Shown here piece by piece: positions 8,329 to 18,029 of a DNA stretch of 64,000 nucleotides (position 1 is its first letter; every line of letters starts with the position of its first letter). The position numbers were made by a program, and so were the translations under genes. Under the pieces are notes generated by a model. It did not search any database, had not been told where the DNA came from, and was given only the letters and a program-made list of their open reading frames with translations. Source of the DNA: Paracoccus jeotgali (GTDB lineage Bacteria; Pseudomonadota; Alphaproteobacteria; Rhodobacterales; Rhodobacteraceae); contig NZ_CP025583.1 of NCBI RefSeq assembly GCF_002865605.1, forward strand, positions 3,057,137 through 3,121,136, written 5' to 3'.

Positions 8329-9342
8329 CTAGGCTGACAGCCCCGCCAGCAGGGGCTGCAGCACCGCGTCCAGCATCGCCTCGTCCTCGAACGCCAGCCG
8401 CACGGGCAGGGCCAGCACCTCGCGGCGGAAGTCGTAGGGCAGGCGCACCGCGTCCTTTTCCGTGGTCACAAGCTGGGCGCCGGTCAGGCGCGCTTCGGTC
8501 GTCAGGCGTTGCAGAATCGCGGGGGTGAAGGGCTGGTGGTCGTCCAGCGCCTCGGCCCGGATCAGATCGGCGCCCAGATCGCGCAGCGTGGCAAAGAATT
8601 TCTCGGGGTGGCCGATACCCGCAAAAGCCAGCACGCGGTGGCCCTGCCAGTCGATGCCGGTCTGCAGCGGCTTCAGCGCCCCGCGCAGATGCGGCAGGTC
8701 CAGCGCTGCGCCCCATTCGCGCTGAAACCGCGCCTGCATCTGCGGCCCGCCGATCGAGATCACCGCATCCGCCCGCGCCAGCCCCGCCTCGACCGGCTCG
8801 CGCAGGGGGCCGGCCGGGATGCACAGCCCGTTGCCGAAGCCCTTGGCGGCATCCACCACGACCAGCGCCAGATCATGCGCCAGCGCGGGGTCCTGGAACC
8901 CGTCATCCAGCAGAATCACCTGCGCCCCGTCATCCGCCGCCGCCTGCGCGCCCGCGAGCCGGTCATCGGCGACCCAGACCGGGGCAAAGGCCGACATCAG
9001 CAGCGGCTCGTCGCCGGTTTCGGCGGCGCTGTGGCGGCGTTCATCGACCCGGGTGGGGGCGGTCAGCGAGCCGCCATAGCCGCGGCTGACGATCTGGGGC
9101 GCGATCCCCTTGGCCTGCAGATATTGCGCCAGCGCGATCACGGTGGGGGTCTTGCCGGTGCCGCCTGCGTTCAGATTGCCGACGCAGATCACCGGCACGC
9201 CGACCCGCGCCCGCCCGGCCTCGGCCCCGCGCGCCAGCCGCCGCGCGGTGGCAGCGGCATATAGCGCCCCCAGCGGCCGCAGCGCCTGGGCGCGCGGGCC
9301 GGGCTTGCGCCGGAACCAGAAGCCGGGGGCGCGGCGGCTCAT
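8329..9342 (-). CDS. lpxK: Tetraacyldisaccharide 4'-kinase LpxK
   Basis: LpxK phosphorylates the 4' position of the lipid A precursor at the inner membrane. The 337-residue protein has the P-loop ([13 protein letters not shown], about residues 57-69) and the conserved DDGFQDPAL motif. The start at 9342 ([15 protein letters not shown]) is fixed by a 4-base overlap with the stop of the upstream Kdo-transferase-like gene and by the usual hydrophobic/basic N terminus. Upstream DUF4170 and Kdo-transferase-like genes are in the same direction and form a lipid A operon. Confidence 0.95.
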   Translation of the reverse strand: MSRRAPGFWFRRKPGPRAQALRPLGALYAAATARRLARGAEAGRARVGVPVICVGNLNAGGTGKTPTVIALAQYLQAKGIAPQIVSRGYGGSLTAPTRVDERRHSAAETGDEPLLMSAFAPVWVADDRLAGAQAAADDGAQVILLDDGFQDPALAHDLALVVVDAAKGFGNGLCIPAGPLREPVEAGLARADAVISIGGPQMQARFQREWGAALDLPHLRGALKPLQTGIDWQGHRVLAFAGIGHPEKFFATLRDLGADLIRAEALDDHQPFTPAILQRLTTEARLTGAQLVTTEKDAVRLPYDFRREVLALPVRLAFEDEAMLDAVLQPLLAGLSA

Positions 9343-10592
9343 GTCTCGGCCCCCAGAATCGTGTCGCGGACGGCATGGGCGATGCGGTTCGCCACCCCCG
9401 CGCCGCCGGTCGAGACGGACCACGCATTGGCCGCGATCAGCGCCGCCTGATCGGCCGCCAGCATCGCCACCACCGCCTGCGCCAGCCCGGCCGCATCCTC
9501 GACCCGCCGCGCGGCCCCGGCCCCGTCCAACTGCCCCCATTCCGCCGCGAACGGCCCGTCATGCGGCCCGTGGATCGCGGCCGAACCAAGGGCCGCGGCC
9601 TCGAACGGGTCGCGCGCGGCCTCGGTCGGGCCAGCCAGCGTGGTGCCGAAAAAGCAGGAGGGCGACAGCCGATACCACAAGCCAAGCTCGATCAGATCGT
9701 CGACCAGATAGACATTCACCTCATCCGCCGGGTCTTCGTCCAGGCTGCGCTGCGCCACGGTCAGCCCGGCCTCGGCCATGCGGGCGGCCATGGCGGCGCT
9801 GCGGCGGGGATCGTCGGGAAGCGCGATCAGCATTGCGCGGTGACTGTGGCGCAGCAGGGTCAGCTGCGCCTCGATCACGGCGTCCTCCTCGGCCTCGGTG
9901 ACGCTGACGGCGAGCCAAAGCTGCCGGCCCTTGAACGCCTCGGCCAAGGCGGCGCGTTCGGTTTCCAGATGCTTCAGCGGCTCGCGGATCTGGGTGATCG
10001 GGCCGGTGACCTCGATCCGTTCTGGGCTCGCGCCCATTTCCAGCGCGGCGCTGCGGCTGACGGTGTCGGGCAGCAGCAGCAGCGTCAGTTGCGACAGGAC
10101 CGAGGGCCGCCCGATGCCCAGGGCGGAAAAGCCCCAGCCCCGGCGCGGGGGTTGCAGCCGCGTCTCGGCCAGGATCACCGGCAGGTCGCGGGCCAGCGCG
10201 GCCTCGATCAGCGGGCGGGGCAGGTCAGCGCCGATCAGCAGCAGCGCCTGCGGGTTCATCGCGTCCAGCTGCGCCTCGGCCAGCGGGCCGGTCTGGGCGT
10301 TGTCGGGCACGGCCGAGATGCCGCGCGTCGACAGGTCGGGCGGCGGGCCTTGGGCGCGGCTGACGGCGATCTGCAAGCCGCGCCGCCGCAACTGCATCAG
10401 CAGATGCTTGACGGTGGCGGGCAGGGCGGCGTCGCGCCCCTCGGGAATCTCGGTCCCCAGCCGCAGCCAGACCAGCGGCCCGTCGCCCGAAGGCAGCGGC
10501 ATCCGGGGCGCGGCAGGGGGGCGCGCCGCGGCGGGCGCGTCCAGCAGGCGCTGCCACCACCCCGCAGGGCTTGGGCCGGACGCCTGCGTCAC
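9339..10592 (-). CDS. waaA: Kdo (3-deoxy-manno-octulosonate) transferase-like glycosyltransferase
   Basis: By position directly upstream of lpxK and overall layout this is the enzyme that adds Kdo from CMP-Kdo to lipid IVA. The 417-residue protein has the GT-B two-lobe organisation: an N-terminal acceptor domain ([30 protein letters not shown]) and a C-terminal sugar-nucleotide domain with the late Gly-rich stretch ([12 protein letters not shown] and [14 protein letters not shown]). The usual N-terminal H-A-x-S-x-G-E signature is not obvious; the N terminus is divergent. It ends 4 bases inside lpxK and starts 2 bases after DUF4170. Confidence is moderate because of the divergence. Confidence 0.75.
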   Translation of the reverse strand: MTQASGPSPAGWWQRLLDAPAAARPPAAPRMPLPSGDGPLVWLRLGTEIPEGRDAALPATVKHLLMQLRRRGLQIAVSRAQGPPPDLSTRGISAVPDNAQTGPLAEAQLDAMNPQALLLIGADLPRPLIEAALARDLPVILAETRLQPPRRGWGFSALGIGRPSVLSQLTLLLLPDTVSRSAALEMGASPERIEVTGPITQIREPLKHLETERAALAEAFKGRQLWLAVSVTEAEEDAVIEAQLTLLRHSHRAMLIALPDDPRRSAAMAARMAEAGLTVAQRSLDEDPADEVNVYLVDDLIELGLWYRLSPSCFFGTTLAGPTEAARDPFEAAALGSAAIHGPHDGPFAAEWGQLDGAGAARRVEDAAGLAQAVVAMLAADQAALIAANAWSVSTGGAGVANRIAHAVRDTILGAET

Positions 10593-10594
10593 GC

Positions 10595-10840
10595 CTAGAT
10601 GCCCAGTTCGGCGGTGGGGCTGGTCTCGCGCCCCTCATCCATCAGGCGGTGCAGGTGGGCGATGAAATAGCGGGTCTGCGCGCTGTCCACGGTGCGCTGC
10701 GCCGCGCCCTTCCACGCCGCATGGGCCGAGGCAAAGTCGGGGAACACGCCGACCACGTCGATTTTCGAGGTGTCGCGGAATTCGGTGCCTTCGATGTCGG
10801 TCAACTCGCCGCCAAATACCAGATGCAGTCGCTGAGTCAT
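10595..10840 (-). CDS. DUF4170 domain protein
   Basis: An 81-residue protein of the DUF4170 family, which in alphaproteobacteria is often found beside Kdo/lipid A genes. It has no signal peptide or membrane segment. The sequence shows the family pattern of a short beta-rich start (LHLVFGGEL) and a helix with DFASAHAAWKGAAQ. The function is unknown. It is the first gene of the DUF4170-waaA-lpxK run, separated from the Kdo-transferase gene by two bases, which suggests a role tied to LPS core synthesis, but this is inference from context. Confidence 0.8.
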   Translation of the reverse strand: MTQRLHLVFGGELTDIEGTEFRDTSKIDVVGVFPDFASAHAAWKGAAQRTVDSAQTRYFIAHLHRLMDEGRETSPTAELGI

Positions 10841-10885
10841 CGGAATCGTCCTTTCGTGATCGCCGGTCTGTCGCTGGCGCGGACA

Positions 10886-11602
10886 CTAATTCGGCGGCTG
10901 GCCCGACGCAATCACGGCCTCGGCGCGGTTGATCGCCGCAGCGATCAGCGCGGGCACGCCGTCGGCCAGCCCGATGGGCGGCAGGCAGGGCCCGTCAAAG
11001 CCCGCTTCGGCCAGCCCCTGCGGGATGTCTTCCAGCACATGTTCGGCCTGCGTGGCGAAGAAGGGCAGCGCGATCGCCTGCGGCCCGATGTCGCGGGCGG
11101 CGTCGGTCAGGAAGGGCGCTTCCTCGATATAGCCGGTCACGACCTTGCCCAGCCGCAGCCGCAGCAATTCGGCCATCGCCTCGGTCCCCTTGGCCGAGCC
11201 GCGCGCCCGCTGCGAGCCATGCGCGATCAGCAGCAGCGTCGCCTGCGAGGTCTGCCAGCCCTGCGCCGCCGCGGCCTCGGCGATCTGGCTCATGCACAGC
11301 GCGGGCAGGGTGGGATCAAGCCCGAAAGGCGCGTGAATCCGGGCATTTGCGGCCCCGGCGGCGGCCAGACGGCGGGGCAGTTCGGTGCCGGTGAACCAGC
11401 CGGCCGCCATGAACATCGGATAGACCAGCGCATCGGGCGCGCGGGCGACCGCATCCTCGAGCGCGCCGGGCTGCGCCAGCGTCGCCCCGATCACCTGCCG
11501 CCCCGACACCTGCGCCACGCGGTCGGCCAGTGCCTCGACCGCCTGTTGCTGCGGGCCGGGGTCCGAGGGCTGGCCGTGAGAGACGATGATGGTGGGGGTC
11601 AT
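10886..11602 (-). CDS. CbiX/SirB-like chelatase family protein
   Basis: The 238-residue protein is built of two CbiX-like halves, each with an N-terminal His-Gly motif (IVSHGQP at residue 6 and LLIAHGSQRARGS near residue 124), as in sirohydrochlorin cobalto/ferrochelatases. These enzymes insert Co or Fe into sirohydrochlorin in cobalamin or siroheme synthesis. No other cobalamin or siroheme gene is nearby, so the metal and the pathway cannot be decided. It is 45 bases upstream of the DUF4170 gene in the same direction and may belong to that operon. Confidence 0.75.
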   Translation of the reverse strand: MTPTIIVSHGQPSDPGPQQQAVEALADRVAQVSGRQVIGATLAQPGALEDAVARAPDALVYPMFMAAGWFTGTELPRRLAAAGAANARIHAPFGLDPTLPALCMSQIAEAAAAQGWQTSQATLLLIAHGSQRARGSAKGTEAMAELLRLRLGKVVTGYIEEAPFLTDAARDIGPQAIALPFFATQAEHVLEDIPQGLAEAGFDGPCLPPIGLADGVPALIAAAINRAEAVIASGQPPN

Positions 11603-11687
11603 GATACTGGCATCCGGCTGGCGATGGGATTAGGTCTCGGACCCGTAACAGACCACGCCACGCGCGCGACCACAAGAAGGGGCTCTC

Positions 11688-12308
11688 ATGTCGGGTTGGG
11701 CCGAGTTCATCATCGCCTTCGCGGCCTTCATGGCGGCGCATGTCATCCCCATGCAACCAAGGCTGAAATCGGGGCTCATCGCGGCCCTCGGCCGGGGCGG
11801 CTATATCGCCGCCTTCAGCGCGCTGTCGCTGGGGTTGCTGTGGTGGCTGCTGATGGCGTCGGGCCGCGCGCCCTATGTCGAGATCTGGCCGCAGGCCGAG
11901 TGGCAGCGCTGGCTGGCCAATCTGGCGGTGCCGGCGGCGGTGCTGCTGACGACGCTGGCGATCGGGGCGCCGAACCCGTTCTCGTTCGGTGGCAAGGCGC
12001 AGGGCTTCGACCCCGAGCGGCCGGGCATCATCGGGCTGACGCGGCATCCGCTGATGTGGGCCTTCGCGCTGTGGGCGGGGGCGCATCTGCTGGCCAATGG
12101 CGATCTGGCCCATGTGATCCTGTTCGGGTTGCTGTTCCTGTTCGCGCTGACCGGGATCTGGGCGGCCGAGGGGCGGGCGCGGCGCAACCTGCCCGATTTC
12201 GCGCGGCTGGCGGCGCATAGCTCGGTCTGGCCGGGGGCGGCGCTGCTGGATGGGCGCTGGCGGCCGCGCGGGCCGCTGCCCTGGCTGCGGCTGGGGGTGG
12301 GGTGCTGA
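11688..12308 (+). CDS. NnrU family membrane protein, apparent frameshift at 3' end
   Basis: NnrU-family membrane proteins occur near denitrification genes; related plastid/bacterial proteins act in carotenoid isomerisation. The product has about six hydrophobic segments (for example residues 6-22, 37-55, 77-95, 120-138) and the family motif LTRHPLMWAFALW. The reading frame stops early at 12306-12308 in a G-rich run. One extra G near 12300 would extend it by 21 residues to a stop at 12365-12367, ending HPPLIGVSPLP, which fits the usual end of the family. So the gene carries either a sequencing error or a real -1 mutation. No denitrification gene is adjacent. Confidence 0.8.
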   Translation: MSGWAEFIIAFAAFMAAHVIPMQPRLKSGLIAALGRGGYIAAFSALSLGLLWWLLMASGRAPYVEIWPQAEWQRWLANLAVPAAVLLTTLAIGAPNPFSFGGKAQGFDPERPGIIGLTRHPLMWAFALWAGAHLLANGDLAHVILFGLLFLFALTGIWAAEGRARRNLPDFARLAAHSSVWPGAALLDGRWRPRGPLPWLRLGVGC

Positions 12309-12363
12309 TCTGGGCGGCGCTGCTGCATCTGCACCCGCCGCTGATCGGCGTGTCGCCGCTGCC

Positions 12364-13395
12364 CTAGCTGCGGAACTCGGGCGGGATGCGGTCCTGCCCG
12401 TCGATGGCGAGATCGGCGATCATCCCGGCCAGCACCGGGGCCATGCCGAAGCCGATCTTGAAGCCGCCATTCAGCACGAACTGCCCCGCGCGCCCCGGCC
12501 ACGGCCCCAGCAGCGGCGCGCGCGAGCGGGCACGGGGCCGGATTCCCGCCCAGCGTTCCAGCACCGGCGCATCGGCCAATGCCGGACAGGTCGCGCGGGC
12601 GCGGGCGATCACGTCGTCAAGCTGCGCGTCGACGTGGTCATGGGTGTATTCGTTCTCGGAGGTCGAGCCGACGCCCACCGTCCCGTCGGCATGCGGCACG
12701 ACATGCAGCCCCTCGGCATAGACCTGCGGCGCGTCGGGCGCGGCGAAGCCAAGGCTGGCGCTTTGGCCCTTGACCCCCTGACCCTGCTTGCGGCCAAGAT
12801 CGTTGCCCAGCATCGCCAGCCCCTCGGCACCGGTGGCCCAGATCGTGGGGGCGGGGACGTCATCGGGGTGCGCGGCCTTACCGCAGATGATCTCGCCGCC
12901 CTGCGCGCGGATCGCGGCGGCCAGCGCCTGACAGGCCAGCCGGGGCGAGAGGCGGGCCGACAGATCGTCCTGCAGCCACCAGCCATCGGGGCTGTCCGGC
13001 ACCAGATCGCCGCCCGGTCGGGTCTGGGTCAGCCACATCCGCGCCTGCCCCTGCCAGTTGCGGGCGGCCCCCTCGATCCGCTGGCGCAGCCGGTCCAGAT
13101 CGCCACGCGCCACCGCCTGCACGCGGCCCTGGCGGGCATAGCCGGGGTCGCAGCCGCCGGTCTGGGCGACGCCGTCCCAGAACCCTCGCGCCGCCAGCAG
13201 GCTGTCGAGCTGCACCTGCTTCTTGCGGTTCCAGCTATCCGGCGCATGGGGCGCCAGCGCCCCGACCGTGCCGCCCGACGATCCGGCGCCGATCCCGCGC
13301 GCCTCGATCACTTGGACCGGGTGGCCCCGCCGCGCGATCTCATATCCCGCCGCCAGCCCGAAGATGCCGGCGCCGATTACCGTGATGCTTGTCAT
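12364..13395 (-). CDS. FAD-dependent amino-acid oxidase family protein (possible MnmC1-like)
   Basis: A 343-residue DAO-family flavoprotein. The N terminus has the dinucleotide-binding fingerprint (TVIGAGIFGLAAGYEIARRG) and the C terminus a second family motif (GFKIGFGMAPVLAGMIAD). I start at 13395 because the FAD motif should be near the N terminus and AAAGGGG lies upstream. It is divergent from mnmD, 48 bases away. In E. coli the DAO and methyltransferase activities are fused in MnmC, so this gene may supply the missing oxidase of tRNA U34 modification; D-amino acid or glycine oxidase (ThiO-like) is an alternative. Its stop overlaps the corrected end of nnrU. Confidence 0.75.
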   Translation of the reverse strand: MTSITVIGAGIFGLAAGYEIARRGHPVQVIEARGIGAGSSGGTVGALAPHAPDSWNRKKQVQLDSLLAARGFWDGVAQTGGCDPGYARQGRVQAVARGDLDRLRQRIEGAARNWQGQARMWLTQTRPGGDLVPDSPDGWWLQDDLSARLSPRLACQALAAAIRAQGGEIICGKAAHPDDVPAPTIWATGAEGLAMLGNDLGRKQGQGVKGQSASLGFAAPDAPQVYAEGLHVVPHADGTVGVGSTSENEYTHDHVDAQLDDVIARARATCPALADAPVLERWAGIRPRARSRAPLLGPWPGRAGQFVLNGGFKIGFGMAPVLAGMIADLAIDGQDRIPPEFRS

Positions 13396-13443
13396 TCGCC
13401 GCCCCTTTCGCCACTGCTGCCGCAAGGGGACCAGTTAGACCGC

Positions 13444-14100
13444 ATGACCGAGCAGGACCAGACACCGCAGCTGAATTGGCGGGACGGAGGCATCCCCGTC
13501 TCGACCCGTTTCGACGATCCGTATTTCAGCCTCGCCGGCGGGCTGGCCGAGGCGGGGCATGTGTTTCTGGCCGGCAACGATCTGCCCGCCCGGCTGCGTC
13601 CCGGCTTTCATGTCGCCGAGCTGGGATTTGGCACCGGGCTGAACCTGCTGGCCTTGGCGCAGGTCGCCCGCGCGCCGATCCGCTTCACCAGTTTCGAGGC
13701 GTTTCCGATGTCGCAAGCCCAGCTTGCGCAGGCCCATGACGCCTTCCCCGAACTGGCCGAGGCCAGCGCCGCCCTGCGCGCGGGCTATCCGGCCCGCCGC
13801 TTTCGCGTCGGTTCGGTCGAGGCCGAGGTGATCATCGGTGACGCCCGCGACACCCTGCCGGCATGGCAGGGCCGGGCGGATGCGTGGTTTCTGGACGGCT
13901 TCGCCCCGGCCCGGAACCCGGAACTGTGGGGCGAGGGCCTGATGGCCGAGGTCGCCCGCCACACCGCGCCGGGCGGCACCTTCGCCACCTATACCGCCGC
14001 CGGCCATGTCCGCCGCGCCCTTCAGGCTGCCGGCTTCGAGGTCACCCGCACACCTGGCCATGCCGGCAAGCGACATATGAGCCGGGGTCGGCTGGCGTAG
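13444..14100 (+). CDS. mnmD: tRNA (mnm5s2U34)-methyltransferase MnmD
   Basis: This is the stand-alone methyltransferase half of MnmC: it methylates nm5s2U to mnm5s2U at the wobble position of tRNAs, using S-adenosylmethionine. The 218-residue product has the start WRDGGIPVSTRFDDPYFS, the SAM motif (VAELGFGTGLNLLALAQ) and the DUF752/MnmC catalytic region (WFLDGFAPARNPELWGEGL, then GGTFATYTAAGHVRRAL). The ATG at 13444 is chosen because the family motif begins 12 residues later. The oxidase half is absent here; a separate FAD oxidoreductase is divergently encoded next door. Confidence 0.92.
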   Translation: MTEQDQTPQLNWRDGGIPVSTRFDDPYFSLAGGLAEAGHVFLAGNDLPARLRPGFHVAELGFGTGLNLLALAQVARAPIRFTSFEAFPMSQAQLAQAHDAFPELAEASAALRAGYPARRFRVGSVEAEVIIGDARDTLPAWQGRADAWFLDGFAPARNPELWGEGLMAEVARHTAPGGTFATYTAAGHVRRALQAAGFEVTRTPGHAGKRHMSRGRLA

Positions 14101-14106
14101 GTGGTT

Positions 14107-16563
14107 CTACAGGGTGTCCGGGAGGTCCGGGGCAGGGGTCAAAGCCGCCTCTGGCAATGTCGCTGCATCTGTGGCCGAGGGTTCATCTGTCGCTGCGTCC
14201 GTTCCGCTGCGGTCCCGCTCTGACGTGTCGGTGCCGAGCGAGTCCGATCCTGCTGCGCCGGTCAGATCGCTGTCCGGCCCTGCCTCTGCCTCCATGCCGT
14301 TCGGTCTCGGCGACTCCGCCTCCACATCCTGCGGCACGGCTGCGCCACTTGCCTCCGCGTCAGGCGCGAGCGTTTCCTCACCCGCGTCAGCCTCACGAGT
14401 CCCCGCCGCCCCGGCGGCCTCTGGCTCTGCGCCCTCCGCTTCTGCCCCCATCGCGACCGTGCCCGGACGCGGGGTGGGACGCGTTGGCGGCGCCTCGCCG
14501 GGCTCGGTAAAGCGGGCGGCGGCGGCAGAGAGCGGGGTGCCGGGGCGCGGCGGGATCAGCGAGCGGGTCAGCACCTCTTTCAGCGTCTGCACCGGCTTTG
14601 GCGGCGGCGGGATGAAGCCGTCGCCGGTCAGGTCGCGCGTCGGCGTGGGCGCGACGGGGGCGCCGGTGATGCGGGCGCGATAGACCGGCAGCGCCTCGGT
14701 CACGCGCATGACATAGTTGCGGGTCTCGTCAAAGGGGATCATCTCGACCCAGTCCACCGGATCGGCGCCGCCGCGAATGTCGCCGAACCGCTCGGTCCAC
14801 TGCCGCGAGCGTCCCGGCCCGGCATTGTAGCCCGCCGCGACCAGTGCCGAGGACGGGCCGAAGCGGTCGCGCAGCGTCGTCAGATAGGCCGTGCCCAGCC
14901 GCGCATTATACAGCGCGTCGCGCGTCAGCCGCGCGCGGTCGTAATCCACGCCCAGCTTGCGGGCCATCTGCTCGGCCGTGCCGGGCATGAGCTGCATCAG
15001 CCCCAAGGCCCCGGCATGGGACGAGACACCGTGATTGAACTCGGATTCCTGACGCGAGATGGCCATGACCAGTTCCGGCGGCAGGTCCAGCCCCTCGACC
15101 TCGAGCCCGGTCAGCGGGAAATAGGCGGCGGGATAGACCACGCCGCGCCCGGCCGCGCGCTTGGCGAGGCGCAGCGCGTGCCAGGGATAGTGCATCTCGA
15201 GTGTCAGCCGCGCCATGCGGCCGATATCCTCGGGCGGGGCGGTTTCGGACAGATGCAGGAAAAACCGCTGCCCCAGATCGGGCTGACCGGCGGCAAAGGC
15301 CCAGACCCCGGCCTGAAAGACGGTGTTCTCGCGCAGATCGGCGTGGCGCCATTGCGGCAGCGCGGCCTCGGCCCGGCCGGGGATCGACAGGTCGGGGTCG
15401 GGGGGTGCGCCGATGCGTTCGGCGGCCAACTGGCCGTAATAGCTGGACTGCATCCCCGCCGCCGCCTGATAGGCCGCCATCGCGGCATCAAGGTCGCCCG
15501 CCGCGTCATGCGCCCGGCCCTGCCAGTACAGCGCGCGCGATTGCGACACGACGCCGGTGCTGCCATCGGCGAGATGGGTGAAATGACGCAGCGCGCGGTC
15601 GGGCGCACCGCCGCGCAGGGCGGCATAGCCGGCGAGGAACTCCAGATCGGCAAAAGCCTCGCTGCCGGGCGGCAGGTGATGGGGCGCGGCGATGGCCTCG
15701 GCCGCGGCCCAGTCGCCGTCGCGCAGGCTGGCGCGGGCATAGTCGCGCCGCGCCCCGGCCCAGATCTCGGGCCGGCGCAGCGTTTCGGCCGAGGTGGATT
15801 GCGCCAGCATCAGCTCTTGCGCCAGATCGTGCCGCTTGGCCTGCATGCGCCAGCGGAAGCGGTCCATGGCAAGGCCGGGATCGTCGCGGGCGGGCTGCGG
15901 CAGGGAAAGGATCAGCGCGTCGGCGCCGCTCTGCCGCGCTTGCGTGGCGATGCGGGCCTGCGCCAGCGGCCGCGCCTCGGCGCTGATCCGGGGCAGGGCG
16001 GATTGCGCGGCCTGCCACTCTCCCTGATCCAGCAGCGCAAAGATGCGGCTGTCGGCGTCGTCGATCAGCGCGCGATGGGCGGTCAGAAAGGCGGTTTCCT
16101 CGTCCGGCGTCATCTTGAGCGTGGTCCAGGCGCGGTTGGCCTCGGCCCGGGCGGCGGGGAGGTCGTCACCGAGCGCCGCGATCAGCGCCGTTGCCCCGCG
16201 CGCGGTCTGCGGCAGGCGGCCCGCGAACAGCGCGCGCACATCCTCGTGCCGGGGTGCTGCGGGCAGCCTGGCCTCGGCCTGCAGCATCAGCAGATCGAGG
16301 CCGGGCCAGTCGCCGTGATCGCGGAGAAAGGCCAGATAATCCGCAAACTCGCCCTGACCGGCCCGCAGCGCGTGCCACGCCACCATCTGCTCCGCCAGCG
16401 GCCCGGACCGCGCCGCCGCCGCGCGCGCGGCGTCCCAGTTGCCCGCGCCCGCCGCGTCAAGGGCGGCGGCAACGTCGGTCAGCGATTCCGCCCGCGCCGG
16501 GGCCTGCCAGCCGGCCAGCGCGATCAGCCCGGCCAGCATCAGTTTCTGCATCCGTGTCATCAT
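14107..16563 (-). CDS. Soluble lytic murein transglycosylase (Slt family) with acidic C-terminal tail
   Basis: A periplasmic enzyme that cleaves peptidoglycan glycan strands to 1,6-anhydro ends. The 818-residue protein has a signal peptide (residues 1-28, ending APARAES), a long helical superhelix domain, and a Slt70 catalytic domain with the catalytic Glu506 in [10 protein letters not shown] and the motif [13 protein letters not shown]. After about residue 640 follows a Pro/Ala/Glu/Asp-rich tail of about 180 residues with no known domain. I start at the first of two adjacent ATGs (16563); longer starts would break the signal peptide. The acidic, low-complexity tail is unusual for the family. 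Confidence 0.92.
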   Translation of the reverse strand: MMTRMQKLMLAGLIALAGWQAPARAESLTDVAAALDAAGAGNWDAARAAAARSGPLAEQMVAWHALRAGQGEFADYLAFLRDHGDWPGLDLLMLQAEARLPAAPRHEDVRALFAGRLPQTARGATALIAALGDDLPAARAEANRAWTTLKMTPDEETAFLTAHRALIDDADSRIFALLDQGEWQAAQSALPRISAEARPLAQARIATQARQSGADALILSLPQPARDDPGLAMDRFRWRMQAKRHDLAQELMLAQSTSAETLRRPEIWAGARRDYARASLRDGDWAAAEAIAAPHHLPPGSEAFADLEFLAGYAALRGGAPDRALRHFTHLADGSTGVVSQSRALYWQGRAHDAAGDLDAAMAAYQAAAGMQSSYYGQLAAERIGAPPDPDLSIPGRAEAALPQWRHADLRENTVFQAGVWAFAAGQPDLGQRFFLHLSETAPPEDIGRMARLTLEMHYPWHALRLAKRAAGRGVVYPAAYFPLTGLEVEGLDLPPELVMAISRQESEFNHGVSSHAGALGLMQLMPGTAEQMARKLGVDYDRARLTRDALYNARLGTAYLTTLRDRFGPSSALVAAGYNAGPGRSRQWTERFGDIRGGADPVDWVEMIPFDETRNYVMRVTEALPVYRARITGAPVAPTPTRDLTGDGFIPPPPKPVQTLKEVLTRSLIPPRPGTPLSAAAARFTEPGEAPPTRPTPRPGTVAMGAEAEGAEPEAAGAAGTREADAGEETLAPDAEASGAAVPQDVEAESPRPNGMEAEAGPDSDLTGAAGSDSLGTDTSERDRSGTDAATDEPSATDAATLPEAALTPAPDLPDTL

Positions 16564-16674
16564 CGCGCCAGTCTGCGGCGGGGCCTTGCCACCTGCAAGA
16601 CACATCCTTGGCAAATCGGCCTGCCGGGGCTAGTGTCCGCCCAGTTTTGCAATCTTCCGCGACAGGAACCTCTC

Positions 16675-17550
16675 ATGTTCAAAGGCTCGATGCCGGCCCT
16701 CGTCACCCCGTTCACGCCCGAGGGAGAACTTGACCTGGACACGCTGAAAACCTTTGTCGAATGGCAGATCGATCAGGGCAGTCACGGGCTGGTGCCCTGC
16801 GGCACGACCGGCGAATCCCCGACACTGAGCCATGAGGAAGACCGCGCCGTCGTCCGCCAGGTGGTCGCCGCCGCCGATGGCCGGGTGCCGGTGATCGCGG
16901 GGGCGGGGTCGAACTCGACCCGCGAGGCGATCGGGCTGTCGCAGCACGCGCAGACCGCGGGCGCCGATGGGTTGCTGATTGTCACGCCCTATTACAACAA
17001 GCCCACGCAGGCCGGGCTGGTGGCGCATTTCACCGCCATCCACGACGCGACGACGCTGCCGATCATCATCTACAACATCCCCGGCCGCTCGGTCGTGGAC
17101 ATGACCCCCGCCACCATGGGCGAGCTGGCGCAGCTGCCGCGCATCGCCGGCGTCAAGGACGCGACCGGCCGGTTGGAGCGGGTGAGCGAGCAGCGCATGA
17201 CCTGCGGCGAGGATTTCATCCAGCTTTCGGGCGAGGACGCGACCGCGCTTGGCTTCAACGCCCATGGCGGGGTCGGCTGCATCAGCGTGACCGCGAATGT
17301 GGCGCCCAAGCTGTGCGCGGATTTCCAGCAGGCGATGCTGGACGGCGAATGGGGCAAGGCGCTGGAGTTGCAGGGCAAGCTGATGCCGCTGCACATCGCG
17401 CTGTTCATCGAGCCGGGGCTGGTGGCGGCGAAATACGCGCTGACCAAGCTGGGCATCGGGACCGAGCGCGTGCGCCTGCCGCTGCTGGGGCTGACGCAGG
17501 CGACCAAGATCCGCATCGACGACGCCATGCGTCATGCCGGTCTGATCTGA
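16675..17550 (+). CDS. dapA: 4-hydroxy-tetrahydrodipicolinate synthase DapA
   Basis: DapA condenses pyruvate and aspartate semialdehyde in the first dedicated step of lysine and diaminopimelate synthesis. The 291-residue TIM-barrel protein has the Schiff-base Lys161 (IAGVKDATG), Tyr133 (IIYNIPGRS) and the Thr-Thr pair 44-45 (CGTTGESPT). The start at 16675 ([13 protein letters not shown]) matches the family and is preceded by GACAGGAAC. It is divergent from the lytic transglycosylase gene. A terminator follows the stop by 20 bases. The asd gene that makes its substrate is at 30386-31540. Confidence 0.97.
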   Translation: MFKGSMPALVTPFTPEGELDLDTLKTFVEWQIDQGSHGLVPCGTTGESPTLSHEEDRAVVRQVVAAADGRVPVIAGAGSNSTREAIGLSQHAQTAGADGLLIVTPYYNKPTQAGLVAHFTAIHDATTLPIIIYNIPGRSVVDMTPATMGELAQLPRIAGVKDATGRLERVSEQRMTCGEDFIQLSGEDATALGFNAHGGVGCISVTANVAPKLCADFQQAMLDGEWGKALELQGKLMPLHIALFIEPGLVAAKYALTKLGIGTERVRLPLLGLTQATKIRIDDAMRHAGLI

Positions 17551-17570
17551 TCCGCCGATCGCACGCGAAG

Positions 17571-17605
17571 AACCGCGCGGCCTTATACGGGCAGCGCGGT
17601 TTTTT
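17571..17605 (+). terminator. Rho-independent terminator after dapA
   Basis: AACCGCGC (17571-17578) pairs with GCGCGGTT (17594-17601) across a 15-base loop, followed by a run of six Ts (17600-17605). The hairpin lies between the ends of dapA (plus) and mrpG (minus) and can serve dapA directly. In the minus direction it also has an AAAAAACC start, so it could end the Mrp transcript less efficiently. Confidence 0.85.
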
Positions 17606-17615
17606 CCCGCCGGGT

Positions 17616-18020
17616 TCAGTCGCCGTCGCTTAGCAGCCGGTGGTCGGCGCCGTCATCCATCAGGCTGGGCGCGTCCGACAGCGTGGCCCAGGGCGCGCCG
17701 GTGCCGGTCGGGGGCAGATCCTCGGGACGCCAATACAGATGGATGTTGGTCTTGGCGATCATCAGCCCGGTCAGCGGCGAGGTCAGGAAGATGAACAGCG
17801 TGATCAGCAGCTCGTGATAGCTGAGCCCGTCGCGGAAATAGCCGTTATACAGCATCGAGGCCAGCAGCACCCCGCCCACCCCCAGCGTGGCGGATTTCGT
17901 GGGCGCGTGCAGGCGGGTCATCGGCTCGGGCAGCTTGACCAGCCCGTAAGAGCCGACGAAGCCGAAGAACCCGCTGATGACCAGCAACGCCGAGATGAGG
18001 ATTTCGACCAGCAGTTCCAT
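17616..18020 (-). CDS. mrpG: Monovalent cation/H+ antiporter subunit G
   Basis: Smallest-family subunit of the Mrp/Pha multi-protein Na+(K+)/H+ antiporter in the inner membrane. The 134-residue product has three membrane segments in the first 90 residues (about 5-25, 45-60, 68-85) and the family motif FGFVGSYGLVKLPEPMTRLHAPTKSATLG. A hydrophilic C-terminal tail (95-134) is longer than in most MrpG. It is the last gene of the operon and ends just beyond the dapA terminator. Gene order A(B)-C-D-E-F-G is complete. Confidence 0.93.
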   Translation of the reverse strand: MELLVEILISALLVISGFFGFVGSYGLVKLPEPMTRLHAPTKSATLGVGGVLLASMLYNGYFRDGLSYHELLITLFIFLTSPLTGLMIAKTNIHLYWRPEDLPPTGTGAPWATLSDAPSLMDDGADHRLLSDGD

Positions 18021-18029
18021 GAGCGCCCC

